DNA from: Blautia hominis
Lineage (GTDB): Bacteria > Bacillota > Clostridia > Lachnospirales > Lachnospiraceae
Direction: 5' to 3'
NCBI GenBank assembly: GCA_002270465.1
Contig: NQOF01000003.1
Location: forward strand, 124,001 to 188,000
DNA length: 64,000 nt
Under the pieces are notes generated by a model that was given only the letters and a program-made list of their open reading frames with translations, ran no database searches and was not told the DNA's origin. The first letter of the stretch is position 1; each line of letters begins with the position of its first letter. Of this stretch, positions 26,008-34,771 are shown piece by piece. The position numbers were made by a program, and so were the translations under genes.

Positions 26008-27858
26008 TTACAAAATACGGATCTTGTATTTTTCCAGCCAGTAGTTCACCTGGAGCATGTAGGCCAGCATCTGGGGGCCGGCCATGAGCTGGCCATAGAA
26101 GGGTTTACCGTAGTCGGAGGGGCTTTCCAAAAATGCGTGTACTTTGCGGGTGTCCAGGATTGGGCGGATGGGGGCATTGGGGTCTGCCAGAACTTCTTTT
26201 AGGCGGTCGCCCAAAAGGTTTTCATAGGCAGGGTCATAGGTTTTGGGGTAGGGGCTTTTTTTCCTCCAGAGAACCTCTTTTGGGAGATATCCTTCCCCTG
26301 CATGGCGCAGCAGGCCTTTGACGATGCCGTCCGGGCACTTCATGCTCCATGGGACATTGAAGATGTATTCCACGATCCGGTGGTCTGCCAGGGGGACACG
26401 GGCTTCCAGGCCGGAATACATGCTGGTGCGGTCCATGCGGTCCAGCAGTGTCACCATGAACCAGCGCAGGTTCAGATAGGAGATTTCACGGCGGCGTTTT
26501 TCTTCGGCATTCTCTCCCGGCAGGACCGGTGTCTCGCGGATGGTCTTTTCATAGGCGGCATGTGCGTATTCCTCCATGCCGAGGGATTCGGCAAAGTCGT
26601 CAGACAGGAGGACTTTTCTGGGCTCCATGCTCATGGACCAGGGGAAATTGTCTCCCTCAAATGCCTCTTTTTTATGGAACCAGGGATACCCGCCGAAGAT
26701 TTCATCTGCACATTCACCTGTGAGGGTCACTTTGTTGTGCTCCACCACCTGGGAACAGAAGTAGAGCATAGAGGATTCCACGTCCGCCATACACGGCAGG
26801 TCTCTGGCGTCCACTGCTTTGAACAGACAGTCCACTTGTGCCATATTGTCGCACTCCAGAAAACGGTGGTTTGTGCCGGCATACTCCACCATTTTTTCTG
26901 CCCAGGGACGGTCCTGGCTTGGCTGGAAGGCGTTGGATCTGAAATATTTATTGTTGTCTTTAAAGTCAAAAGAGAAGGTGTTCAGGACTTTTCCCTGTTT
27001 TTTCAGCTCTGCGGCACAGATAGAGGTGACCAGGCTGCTGTCCACACCGCCGGAGAGAAAGGTGCTGATGGGAATGTCGGAGAGCATCTGTTTTTTAACA
27101 GCGTCCTCCACCAGCCAGGCTGTCTTTTCCACGGTCTCGTCAAAAGAGTCTGTATGGGGGCGGCTTTCCAGGTTCCAGTAAGCATGTTCAGAGACTCCGC
27201 CTGGTCCCAATGTCAGGCAGTGTCCCGGAAGTACCTCACTGACATCTTTGAAGACGCCTTTTCCGTAACTTTTAGCAGGCCCCAGAGCGAATACTTCGCA
27301 CAGGCCGTCCCTGTCCAGCTGGGGTGTTACCCCGGGGAAGGCGAACAGACCTTTGATCTCAGAGGAAAATACCAGGGTTTTGTCAGCCCATGTATAGAAT
27401 AGAGGCTTGATCCCCAGGCGGTCTCTGATAAGGGACAGTTGGTTTTTGGCGGAATCCCACAGAGCTATGGCAAAAATACCATTTAATTTTTTGATGTATT
27501 CCTTCCCGTGCAGCATAAATCCGTTTAAAATCACTTCGGTATCGCTGGCAGTCTCAAAGACAGCCCCTTCTTTTATCAGTTCTTTTTTCAGTTCAGGCAT
27601 GTTGTAGATCTCACCGTTGTATGCGATGGCATAAGTGCCGGATGCACTCTTTCGTATCATAGGCTGATGACCTGTGACAAGGTCAATGATCTCCAGCCTC
27701 ACATGGGCCAGGCCGCAGCTTTTGTCCAGATAAGTCCCCTGGTCATCCGGTCCCCGGCGCTTTTGTATCCGGTTCATTTCCTCCAGGATGTGATTCCATT
27801 TCCCCTTTTCCTCCGTAAAATCTCTTTTCGGATTACAAAATCCTGCGATACCACACAT
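26008..27858 (-). CDS. asnB: Asparagine synthase (glutamine-hydrolysing)
   Basis: A 616-residue enzyme. The start is ATG 27858 (minus strand, AAAGGGGAA upstream) because MCGIAGFCN puts the catalytic Cys at position 2; the longer frame adds 20 residues before it. The N-terminal glutaminase domain (2-210) contains RRGPDDQG, YNGEIYN and the SDTEVIL motif. The synthase domain (about 230-600) contains the PPi loop FLSGGVDSSLV. It turns aspartate, ATP and glutamine into asparagine. It lies 110 bases after dpaB on the same strand, with a strong hairpin between, so read-through from dpaAB may contribute to expression. Confidence 0.94.
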   Translation of the reverse strand: MCGIAGFCNPKRDFTEEKGKWNHILEEMNRIQKRRGPDDQGTYLDKSCGLAHVRLEIIDLVTGHQPMIRKSASGTYAIAYNGEIYNMPELKKELIKEGAVFETASDTEVILNGFMLHGKEYIKKLNGIFAIALWDSAKNQLSLIRDRLGIKPLFYTWADKTLVFSSEIKGLFAFPGVTPQLDRDGLCEVFALGPAKSYGKGVFKDVSEVLPGHCLTLGPGGVSEHAYWNLESRPHTDSFDETVEKTAWLVEDAVKKQMLSDIPISTFLSGGVDSSLVTSICAAELKKQGKVLNTFSFDFKDNNKYFRSNAFQPSQDRPWAEKMVEYAGTNHRFLECDNMAQVDCLFKAVDARDLPCMADVESSMLYFCSQVVEHNKVTLTGECADEIFGGYPWFHKKEAFEGDNFPWSMSMEPRKVLLSDDFAESLGMEEYAHAAYEKTIRETPVLPGENAEEKRRREISYLNLRWFMVTLLDRMDRTSMYSGLEARVPLADHRIVEYIFNVPWSMKCPDGIVKGLLRHAGEGYLPKEVLWRKKSPYPKTYDPAYENLLGDRLKEVLADPNAPIRPILDTRKVHAFLESPSDYGKPFYGQLMAGPQMLAYMLQVNYWLEKYKIRIL

Positions 27859-27889
27859 AGAAATTCCCCTTTCTTCTGATACCCCATAA

Positions 27890-27922
27890 GGGATTTGCCC
27901 GCATACTGCTGCGGGCAAACCC
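27890..27922 (-). promoter_or_regulatory. Strong hairpin between dpaB and asnB
   Basis: On the minus strand GGGTTTGCCCGCA faces TGCGGGCAAATCCC across six bases: about 12 pairs, GC-rich, no T-run. It may protect or pause the transcript upstream of asnB. Confidence 0.5.
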
Positions 27923-27968
27923 CTGCCGGGTGAAAAATTGAGCTGCGTTTGACGGTGACAGCAGTTTT

Positions 27969-28547
27969 TTACTGTATGACCGGCTGATACTGCTTTCCGT
28001 TTAAAGCCGCTTCAATGGAAGGTATGAGAAGTTCCGTGCGGGCGATCATGGAATTGGGCTTTTTCTCGGGGTTATCCTGACCGAAAGGAACAAAATAGAT
28101 GTTCTTGGCATTCAGGAGCAGGCCGATATTCTTCATATTCATCCCCAGTGCGTCGTTGGTGGAGATGGAGATAAGCAGAGGCTTTTCGTTCCGCAGATGC
28201 GCCTTGGCTGCCATGAGGGCAGGGGTATCGGTAATGCCGTTTGCAAGCTTTGCGATGGTATTGCCTGTGCAGGGCAGGATCACCAGGATATCCAGCAGGC
28301 TTTTGGGGCCGATAGGCTCTGCCTGGGGGATGGTGAGCATGGGTTCCCTGCCTGTTATGCTGCGTGCCTTTTCTACAAAGTCCTCTGCATTGCCGAAACG
28401 GCTGTCAATGCTTTTGGCGGCATCTGAAAAGATGGTTTGTATTTCTGCGCCTTCGTCTGCAAGCTTTTGTAATTCCTCAAACACTTTTTTATATGTGCAG
28501 AAGGAGCCGGTAAAGGCCACTCCCACTTTCCTTCCTTTTAACGACAT
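27969..28547 (-). CDS. dpaB: Dipicolinate synthase subunit B
   Basis: A 192-residue flavoprotein-like protein, start ATG 28547 with AGGAGA upstream. GRKVGVAFTGSFCTYKKVFEEL, then LVILPCTGNTIAKLANGITDTP, and FVPFGQDNP are typical of SpoVFB/DpaB. Together with DpaA it oxidises the lysine-pathway intermediate dihydrodipicolinate to dipicolinic acid in the mother cell during sporulation. It follows dpaA by 11 bases. This pair is good evidence that the organism forms endospores. Confidence 0.94.
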   Translation of the reverse strand: MSLKGRKVGVAFTGSFCTYKKVFEELQKLADEGAEIQTIFSDAAKSIDSRFGNAEDFVEKARSITGREPMLTIPQAEPIGPKSLLDILVILPCTGNTIAKLANGITDTPALMAAKAHLRNEKPLLISISTNDALGMNMKNIGLLLNAKNIYFVPFGQDNPEKKPNSMIARTELLIPSIEAALNGKQYQPVIQ

Positions 28548-28558
28548 GATCGTTTCTC

Positions 28559-29407
28559 CTATTCTTCAAATTCCTTTAATATACGAAAAACAGCTTCCGC
28601 AATGGCATAGGCGGAGGAACGAGGGGCATATTTCCCCGGAAGTCCGGGACAGAGATATGCGGATATCCCCAGGTTCTTCGCTTCGGCATGATCCAAACCG
28701 CCGGGAGCGGAAGCAATATCAATGATAAGAGCCTGTTTTTTCAGGCTCTTTAAAAGTGACCTGTCAATGATCTGCGCGGGAATTGTGTTGAAGATAAAAT
28801 CAAAACTGCCCGCGTGTTCTTTCAGTTCCTCCAAAGAGACAGCGTCCCCTGTCAGCGCCTGGGCTTCTGCCCGCACACCGGGTCTTCTGGCACAAACCGT
28901 TACATGACAGAACATCCCTTTCAGATACGAGGCCAGGGTTTTCCCGCAGGTTCCGTATCCCAGTACAAGACAGCGGCTATGGTGGAGATTGCAGCTGCTT
29001 TTCTGAATGGCTTCCGCAACGGCGCCTTCTGCGGTTGCTATGCTGTTTTTTACAGTGAGTATCTCATCCTTCATCAGATCAGAGACAAAAATGCCTTTTG
29101 AAAATAACTTTTCCTGGAAGTCTCTGGGTATGCATCCTGCAAAGAAGGACTGGCCCTCCCGGAGCATATCCGGCAGAAGGGACAGTGGGATATCTTTGCT
29201 TTTGCTTATGGGGATTGGCGCAAGAATGGTCTCTGCGTTTGAAACTGCCTCCAAAAGAGAGGGGGCAGTATAGCAGGAGGTGCCCGGAATATCTGCGCAA
29301 AGTGCATATTTACAAACCTTGCAGCCGCATTCCAGGAGATATTGTGCCAGATAGACCTGACGCATATCTCCGCCGATGACTGCAAAATCAAATTTTTGGT
29401 GACTCAT
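28559..29407 (-). CDS. dpaA: Dipicolinate synthase subunit A
   Basis: A 282-residue protein, start ATG 29407 (minus) behind AGGAG. The N-terminal Rossmann start DFAVIGGDMRQVYLAQYL, and a second NAD(P)-binding motif in LVLGYGTCGKTLASYLKG, are those of SpoVFA/DpaA. It is the pyridine-nucleotide-binding subunit of dipicolinate synthase. No sigma-K promoter was confirmed; the upstream gap carries a MITE-like element beginning about 70 bases before the start codon, close enough to affect the promoter region. Confidence 0.94.
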   Translation of the reverse strand: MSHQKFDFAVIGGDMRQVYLAQYLLECGCKVCKYALCADIPGTSCYTAPSLLEAVSNAETILAPIPISKSKDIPLSLLPDMLREGQSFFAGCIPRDFQEKLFSKGIFVSDLMKDEILTVKNSIATAEGAVAEAIQKSSCNLHHSRCLVLGYGTCGKTLASYLKGMFCHVTVCARRPGVRAEAQALTGDAVSLEELKEHAGSFDFIFNTIPAQIIDRSLLKSLKKQALIIDIASAPGGLDHAEAKNLGISAYLCPGLPGKYAPRSSAYAIAEAVFRILKEFEE

Positions 29408-29475
29408 TGCCTGGCTCCTGAATGTCTGAACTCTTATTTACTATATGTAAGAGGGAAAAGAGATGTGTTAGAGGA

Positions 29476-29577
29476 GTAACAGTTCAGCCTTTTTCTGTCC
29501 CGCGGGGTGCTGCCTTGCAATTGCAAGGCGATCCCGAGACAGCCACGCGCCGGACTGCCGGAAGGCTGAATAGTAAC
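29476..29577 (+). mobile_element. MITE-like element, short family B variant, perfect 8-bp duplication (B3)
   Basis: A 102-bp element between GTAACAGTTCAGCC and GGCTGAATAGTAAC, flanked by TTAGAGGA on both sides (29468-29475 and 29578-29585). It shares the CCCGAG(A/G)CAGCC core with family B and has a CCTTGCAATTGCAAGG palindrome. It sits between dpaA and the AraC gene, in the dpaA upstream region. Confidence 0.85.
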
Positions 29578-29597
29578 TTAGAGGAAAAGGCTGCGTG

Positions 29598-30443
29598 TCA
29601 GTTTGGGTAGCGCTCGCCTCTGGCAGATGTGTGAAAAAGTTTTTTATAGGCCCTGGAAAAGGAGGAATAATTTTTAAAGCCGCACTGGTAGCAGGCGTCT
29701 GTGACGGACATGCCGTTTTGGATCAGCGCCCTGGCCCGCAGCAGGCGCTTGGTGGAAATATAGCTGGCAACACTGTATCCCGTCTCCTGTTTGAACAAGT
29801 GCATAAGATAATAACGGCTCATATAGAACCGGGATGCCAGCAGGTCGATGGAAATATCCTCTGCCAGATGCTCGCCGATATAGTCAAGCACGGGAAGGAT
29901 CTTGGAATTGCAGCGGCTGTTTTCTATATAAGTACCTGTGTAGGCATCCATGGAAAAGCGGTTCAGAAGAATGAGAAATTCCAGGAAAAGGGCTTTCTGA
30001 TACAGCGCAGCGGCAAAGGCCCCCTCCCCAAAGGATTTTTCCAGCTCCTGCAGGACCTGATACAGGCGGCTCTGGCCAAACAGCTCAATGCGCAGTACAT
30101 TGGAACGGCTTTTTTGGGCCTGTACAAAGCACTGGTTCAGGGAATCCTCCCCATCCCGGCAGGAATCTATGAATGCAGGAGAAATGTAGAGGATCACCCG
30201 CTCGTAGGTGGAACGGCTGTTGATGACCGGCTTGTGGATCTCGCCGGCATTTACCAGGACAATATCATAGGGTTTTAGATCAAAGGATTTTCCTTCAATG
30301 TGGTAAGTCACATCCCCCCGGATGAAAACCAGAAGTTTGTAAAAATCATGATAATGATAGGAAAAGCTGTGCTCCTCCTCGTCTGTAATATGAAAGAGGC
30401 GGAAATCGTCTTTCAGATAACCGGTTTTACTGTAAGAATCCAA
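29598..30443 (-). CDS. AraC-family transcriptional regulator
   Basis: A 281-residue protein. The start is TTG at 30443 on the minus strand with AGGAGGG about seven bases upstream. An N-terminal cupin sensor (about 20-100, HYHDFYKLLVFIRGDVTYHI, then NAGEIHKP) precedes a C-terminal double HTH (about 180-275) with LASRFYMSRYYLMHLFKQ and the ACYQCGFKNYSSFSRAYKK second helix. It is divergent from the DapF-like gene 230 bases away and may control it; the effector is unknown, though cupin AraC regulators often sense sugars. Confidence 0.88.
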   Translation of the reverse strand: MDSYSKTGYLKDDFRLFHITDEEEHSFSYHYHDFYKLLVFIRGDVTYHIEGKSFDLKPYDIVLVNAGEIHKPVINSRSTYERVILYISPAFIDSCRDGEDSLNQCFVQAQKSRSNVLRIELFGQSRLYQVLQELEKSFGEGAFAAALYQKALFLEFLILLNRFSMDAYTGTYIENSRCNSKILPVLDYIGEHLAEDISIDLLASRFYMSRYYLMHLFKQETGYSVASYISTKRLLRARALIQNGMSVTDACYQCGFKNYSSFSRAYKKLFHTSARGERYPN

Positions 30444-30673
30444 TGTTGTTCCCTCCTGTGGGACCGTTATAGTTTCAGCATATTTTGCAATGTTTTTAAC
30501 ACGATGCTTATATTATAACATAAAAGTGTCTGATAAACTAGATAGAGATAAAGAAGCGGAGAGAAGTACCTGGCACAACAGCGGTCTGTGAACCGTAAAC
30601 TAAAACATGGATAGCATATGATGGGATACGCCGGAATTGGAAGGCGCATCATAACAGGAAAGGAAAGAGAGCA

Positions 30674-31519
30674 GTGAAATTTGAAAAATATCACGGAATA
30701 GGAAATGATTATCTGGTATATGACTGTCAGAAGAATACAGAGGAACTGGACGGAGAAATGATCCGGAAAATCTGTGACAGGAATTTCGGAGTAGGCTCAG
30801 ACGGCATCCTGGCCGGTCCTTATATAGAAGACGGAGAATTTGTTGTACGTGTTTTTAATCCGGACGGAAGCGAAGCGAAGAGAGCGGGAAACGGCATCCG
30901 TATATTTGCCAAGTATTTAAAGGACGCAGGGTACACACTCAGCGAGCGGCTGAATATCAGGACAAAAGGCGGAAAAGTGCAGGTGCGTTTTCTCAATGCG
31001 GACGGAACGAGGATCCAGGCGGATATGGGGAAGCTGTCCTTTTCCAGCAAAGAAGCAGGACTTGTGGGTGAGCCACGGGAAGCGTTGGGAGAGAAGATGG
31101 TATTCGGACAAAGTTCATATGACTGTTCCTGTGTTTCCATGGGAAATACACACTGTGTGATCCCCATGGCGGAGATCTCCAGGGAAAAGGTCTGTAAAAT
31201 AGGTGCCTTTTCAGAGCGCTCCGAATATTTTGAGGACCGGGTCAATACACAGATCATGAAAGTCCTTGATAAAAATAACATTCAGATAGAGATATTCGAG
31301 CGGGGTGTGGGATATACCCTGGCTTCCGGCACCAGCAGCTGTGCCGCAGCGGGAGTGGCTTTCCGCCTGGGTTTGGCTGATTCGGATGTGATGGTGCACA
31401 TGCCCGGCGGTAAGCTCTGGATCCAGATTGACGAGGACTGGCGGGTAAAGATGACCGGCAGTGTGCAGAGTGTGTGCCGGATTGAAATGACAGAAGATTT
31501 CCTGCGGTTCGAGCCGTAG
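30674..31519 (+). CDS. dapF: DapF-family protein lacking both catalytic cysteines
   Basis: A 281-residue protein, GTG 30674 behind AAAGGAAAG. Family marks are KYHGIGNDYLVYD, RNFGVGSDGIL, NPDGSEAKRAGNGIR, CVSMGNTHCVIP and ASGTSSCAAAG. DapF isomerises LL- to meso-diaminopimelate with two cysteines, one in CGNG and one in ACGT. Here these are A71 (gcg) and S218 (tcc). Fold residues and substrate-contact motifs are kept. By the known two-base mechanism it should not racemise efficiently; it may have another role, or belong to a clade with a different chemistry. The name dapF follows the family only. It is monocistronic with a terminator. Confidence 0.75.
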   Translation: MKFEKYHGIGNDYLVYDCQKNTEELDGEMIRKICDRNFGVGSDGILAGPYIEDGEFVVRVFNPDGSEAKRAGNGIRIFAKYLKDAGYTLSERLNIRTKGGKVQVRFLNADGTRIQADMGKLSFSSKEAGLVGEPREALGEKMVFGQSSYDCSCVSMGNTHCVIPMAEISREKVCKIGAFSERSEYFEDRVNTQIMKVLDKNNIQIEIFERGVGYTLASGTSSCAAAGVAFRLGLADSDVMVHMPGGKLWIQIDEDWRVKMTGSVQSVCRIEMTEDFLRFEP

Positions 31520-31532
31520 GGGGAAAGGCTTT

Positions 31533-31576
31533 AAAAGGCTTCCGCGGCAGTGAGCAGGCTGTGCGGGAGCCTTTTT
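31533..31576 (+). terminator. Terminator of the DapF-like gene
   Basis: AAAGGCTTCCGC pairs with GCGGGAGCCTTT (one wobble) and is followed by a T-run. Confidence 0.8.
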
Positions 31577-32005
31577 ATGCGGCAGAGAAGAGTATGGAGG
31601 GTGCAGTTCTGTAAAACTGCCGGTTTTTCTTCTGCTTTGGTCATTTTTTGCTGGCTGGGTTTACAAAAAACCTGGCATTTGATACAAAAACCCGAAACAA
31701 AAGTTGCTAAAATGATTGAAAATGCAAAAAAACGAATCGATTATGAGTAAAATAACCGTGGATATGATGGTATAATTGATGAAAACCGAGGGATAAAAGC
31801 CGAGGCGATTAGGCCGATTGACAATAGGAATCGGAGAAAAATCCTGGACAAGGGGGAATTTCTTATAAGAAAAGTCTGAGAGAGTCTGTAATGACCGAGG
31901 TTGTACGTTTTTCTTCAACAAGCCTTAATAATTTGACGAAGCCCAAGAAGCTATGATAAGCTAAAGAATAAGGTATTAGTTTAGGATGGAAACGAGGGCT
32001 TACAG
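31577..32005. other. 429-base gap with possible long leader
   Basis: No convincing gene is seen. TGGTATAAT at 31768-31776 is an extended -10 match without a good -35. If used, the AraC gene at 32006 has a leader of over 200 bases rich in GGATAAAAGCC/CCGATT-like short repeats. No known riboswitch was recognised. Confidence 0.35.
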
Positions 32006-32938
32006 ATGAAGAAGAGAGAAAAAGAATATGTAGAATTCCGGTATTATGAGATTCCGCAGCGTGTGCCTCTGATCGCACTTATGGGGGAACGCTGGGTAAC
32101 GAGGTATGGAAGTGATCCTATGCATTTCCATAACTATATGGAGATAGGCTACTGCTGTTATGGCGAGGGTGTTATGCACCTGGGAAAAGAGGACGTCAAA
32201 TATGGGGAGGGAACTGTTACGGTCATCCCCAAGAATTTTCCCCATCACACAACGGGAAGGGACGAAGTCTTTGACAGCTGGGAGTATCTTTTTATAGACA
32301 CGGAGCGTTTTTTAAAGACCGTATACGCGGAAAAACCTGTGTATGCAAATACGGTGCTGGAGCGGCTTCACAGCCGTATGTTTCTGACCAGCAGGGAAGA
32401 GGCACCGGAGATCGAGGCGCTTGTCCGTGTCATTCTGAATGAAATGCGGAACAGGGAAGAGTTTTATCTGGAGAGCGTGCAGGGATGCCTGCTCACATTG
32501 CTTCTCAAGATCGCCAGAATGAATCCGGTGGATAGTATGCCGGAGGCCAAGATCATAGATGACGGAAGTCTGAACAGTATTTTGGCGGTTCTGGACTACA
32601 TAGAAAAGCATTATCAGGAAGAGATCAAGGTAGGACAGCTGGCACAGATATGCCATATGAGCGAGACACATTTCAGGAGGGTGTTCACAGAATTTATGAA
32701 TACGTCTCCGGCAGAATATGTGAATCTGGTACGGATTGAACGGGCCTGTGAATTTCTTGCGAAATCAGACGAGCGTCTGGAGGACATTGCCGTTAAGGTT
32801 GGTTTCCAGGCATCAGCCACATTCATCCGTAACTTCAAGAAGATTGTGGGGACTGCTCCGCATCAGTGGAGGAGCACGGCAAGGGGAAAAGAAGACAACC
32901 CTTCCAACTATAATGTATCGGTGTTAAAAGGCTGGTAA
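32006..32938 (+). CDS. AraC-family regulator, likely of the beta-galactoside operon
   Basis: A 310-residue protein, ATG 32006. The cupin-like sensor (about 20-140, MHFHNYMEIGYCCYGEGVMHL, then VIPKNFPHHT) is followed by two HTH units (about 195-290: VGQLAQICHMSETHFRRVF and LEDIAVKVGFQASATFIRNF). It lies upstream of, and in the same direction as, a sugar ABC importer and two beta-galactosidases, so it probably activates them in response to a galactoside. A MITE-like element and a sigma-A promoter lie between it and the importer. Confidence 0.88.
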   Translation: MKKREKEYVEFRYYEIPQRVPLIALMGERWVTRYGSDPMHFHNYMEIGYCCYGEGVMHLGKEDVKYGEGTVTVIPKNFPHHTTGRDEVFDSWEYLFIDTERFLKTVYAEKPVYANTVLERLHSRMFLTSREEAPEIEALVRVILNEMRNREEFYLESVQGCLLTLLLKIARMNPVDSMPEAKIIDDGSLNSILAVLDYIEKHYQEEIKVGQLAQICHMSETHFRRVFTEFMNTSPAEYVNLVRIERACEFLAKSDERLEDIAVKVGFQASATFIRNFKKIVGTAPHQWRSTARGKEDNPSNYNVSVLKGW

Positions 32939-32979
32939 GGCCCCCGGAAACGGGTAAATAAACAGGAAAACAGAAAATG

Positions 32980-33056
32980 GTTACTGTTCACTGCTGGCTA
33001 ACTCGGGATTTTGCTGCGCAAAACACCTCGCGGGACAGTGGACTGTGAGCAGTAAT
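32980..33056 (-). mobile_element. MITE-like element, short family B copy (B4)
   Basis: A 77-bp element, GTTACTGTTCACTG to CAGTAAT, flanked by AGAAAATG (32972-32979) and AAAAAATG (33057-33064), 7 of 8 matching. Its body (CTGGCTAACTCGGGATTTTG) matches part of the 54104 copy. It ends about 30 bases before the -35 box of the importer promoter. Confidence 0.8.
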
Positions 33057-33086
33057 AAAAAATGTACAAATTAGACAAATGAAATA

Positions 33087-33115
33087 TTGACATACGCGGC
33101 GAGATGATGTAATAT
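33087..33115 (+). promoter_or_regulatory. Sigma-A promoter of the galactoside importer operon
   Basis: TTGACA, a 17-base spacer and TAATAT. The predicted transcript has a leader of about 120 bases before the gene at 33241. Confidence 0.85.
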
Positions 33116-33240
33116 ACATATATGCTGGACCGTGAAAAAACGGAAATGTGGTCATATTACACAAACAATCTGTCGAATAATAGGACCGTATGTACATTCA
33201 TGAGTTTAAGGCTTAATAATTAAAGGGAGGTATTTGTGTT

Positions 33241-34620
33241 ATGAGAAAAAAAATTGTTGCAGCTATGCTGGCTTCTATGATGGTTGTTTCACTTGCAGCC
33301 TGCGGAGGCGACAGCGGAAGCGGAACCACAGACGGCGGTGATACAAAAAAAGAAGAAACCACCGGAACAGATGACACTAAGAAAGATGATGCGGCAGGTG
33401 ACGCTGTAGCAGCTACAGATGATGACAATACATTGACTGTATGGTGCTGGGACCCGAACTTCAACATCTACGCCATCAACAAAGCTGCTGAGATCTACGC
33501 AAAAGACCATGACGGATTTAATGTAAAAGTTACTGAGATCCAGTCAGATGATATTGAGACAAAACTGACAACAGCTATGTCAGCAGGCGATTTAAGTACC
33601 TTACCTGACATCTTCCTGATGCAGGATAACTCTTTCCAGAAATATGCTACCAACTACCCGGATATTTTCGTTGACCTGACGGACAAGGGTATTGACTTTA
33701 CAGAGTTCTCAGAAGCTAAAGTAGCTTATTCCTCTTTAGATGGCAAGAACTACGGCGTTCCGTTTGATAACGGTGCTGCCATCGGCGCTTACAGAACAGA
33801 CCTTCTGGAGCAGGCCGGATATACAGTAGCTGACTTCACAGATATCACATGGGATGATTTTATGGAGAAAGCTAAAGTTGTCAAAGAAAAAACAGGACAG
33901 CCTCTGCTGACACAGCAGGCAGGTGCTACGGACCTTATTATGATGATGATCCAGTCTGTGGGAGCTTCCTGCTTCACAGAAGACGGAAAAGCAAATGTTG
34001 TTGACAATGAAGCTGTTAAGAAAGCTGTAGAGATTTATTCTCAGATGGTAAAAGACGGCACATTAGTAGAAGTAACAGACTGGGATCAGTATGTAGCTTC
34101 TATCAACAACGGAACTGTTGCAGGCGTTATCAATGGATGCTGGATCATGGCTACCATTACAGCACAGGAAGATCAGTCCGGAAACTGGGCTATCACAAAC
34201 CTGCCTAAGATGGAAGGTGTTGGCGATGCAAGCAACTACTCCAACAACGGCGGTTCCTCATGGGCAGTTACATCCAACTGTAAAAAACCAGACCTGGCTG
34301 TAGATTTCCTGAAATCCACATTCGGCGGAAGCACAGAATTCTATGATGACCTGATCTCCAAAGGCGCTCTGGCAACATGGGCACCGGCTGGTGAATCTGA
34401 TGTTTACAATCAGGAAGTTCCGTTCTTCGGAAATGACAAAGTTTATGCTAAGATCGTAGATTTTGCTACCAAGACACCTTCCAACATTACCGGACCGTTC
34501 TACTATGACGCTCGTGATGCTATCGGTGTTGCACTTTCCCAGATCACACAGCAGGGTACAGATATCGGAACCGCACTTCAGGAAGCACAGGATACTGTAG
34601 ACTTCACAATGGGCGGCTGA
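33241..34620 (+). CDS. Sugar ABC transporter substrate-binding lipoprotein
   Basis: A 459-residue extracellular protein, ATG 33241 behind GGGAGG. The signal peptide ends in lipobox LAAC with C21 as the lipidation site, followed by a flexible acidic linker (about 22-60). The body is a type 1 solute-binding domain (DNTLTVWCWDPNFNIYAI, then QSDDIETKLTTAMSAG, INNGTVAGVINGCWI). It should capture a sugar and deliver it to the permeases at 34772 and 35656. The downstream GH2 and GH42 beta-galactosidases suggest a galacto-oligosaccharide or galactan fragment. The separate ATPase subunit is not encoded here, as usual for carbohydrate importers sharing MsmK. Confidence 0.93.
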   Translation: MRKKIVAAMLASMMVVSLAACGGDSGSGTTDGGDTKKEETTGTDDTKKDDAAGDAVAATDDDNTLTVWCWDPNFNIYAINKAAEIYAKDHDGFNVKVTEIQSDDIETKLTTAMSAGDLSTLPDIFLMQDNSFQKYATNYPDIFVDLTDKGIDFTEFSEAKVAYSSLDGKNYGVPFDNGAAIGAYRTDLLEQAGYTVADFTDITWDDFMEKAKVVKEKTGQPLLTQQAGATDLIMMMIQSVGASCFTEDGKANVVDNEAVKKAVEIYSQMVKDGTLVEVTDWDQYVASINNGTVAGVINGCWIMATITAQEDQSGNWAITNLPKMEGVGDASNYSNNGGSSWAVTSNCKKPDLAVDFLKSTFGGSTEFYDDLISKGALATWAPAGESDVYNQEVPFFGNDKVYAKIVDFATKTPSNITGPFYYDARDAIGVALSQITQQGTDIGTALQEAQDTVDFTMGG

Positions 34621-34660
34621 TAAATAACAGACCCTGATTGGTTTTGATTTCTTAGAAATG

Positions 34661-34703
34661 AAAGGTCTGCTGCTGCTTATCAAAGGCGGCGGCGGACCTT
34701 TTT
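34661..34703 (+). terminator. Intercistronic terminator-like hairpin after the binding protein
   Basis: GGTCTGCTGCTGC pairs with GCGGCGGCGGACC (GC and GU pairs), followed by TTTTT. It probably limits read-through so that the binding protein is made in excess of the permeases. Confidence 0.8.
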
Positions 34704-34771
34704 AATCGGATGCGGCAGTACGGGAAGCGCATCTGCTTACAACTAAATTCTAAAAAGGAGGGTGCATATTT

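Noticed and set aside
26302-27402. A 366-codon plus-strand frame
   Set aside because: It lies wholly antisense to asnB, has Cys/His/Phe-rich composition without a known domain and no ribosome site; it is a shadow of the real gene.
31550-31750. A 66-codon frame after the DapF-like gene
   Set aside because: It begins inside the terminator hairpin and has no ribosome site or recognisable sequence.
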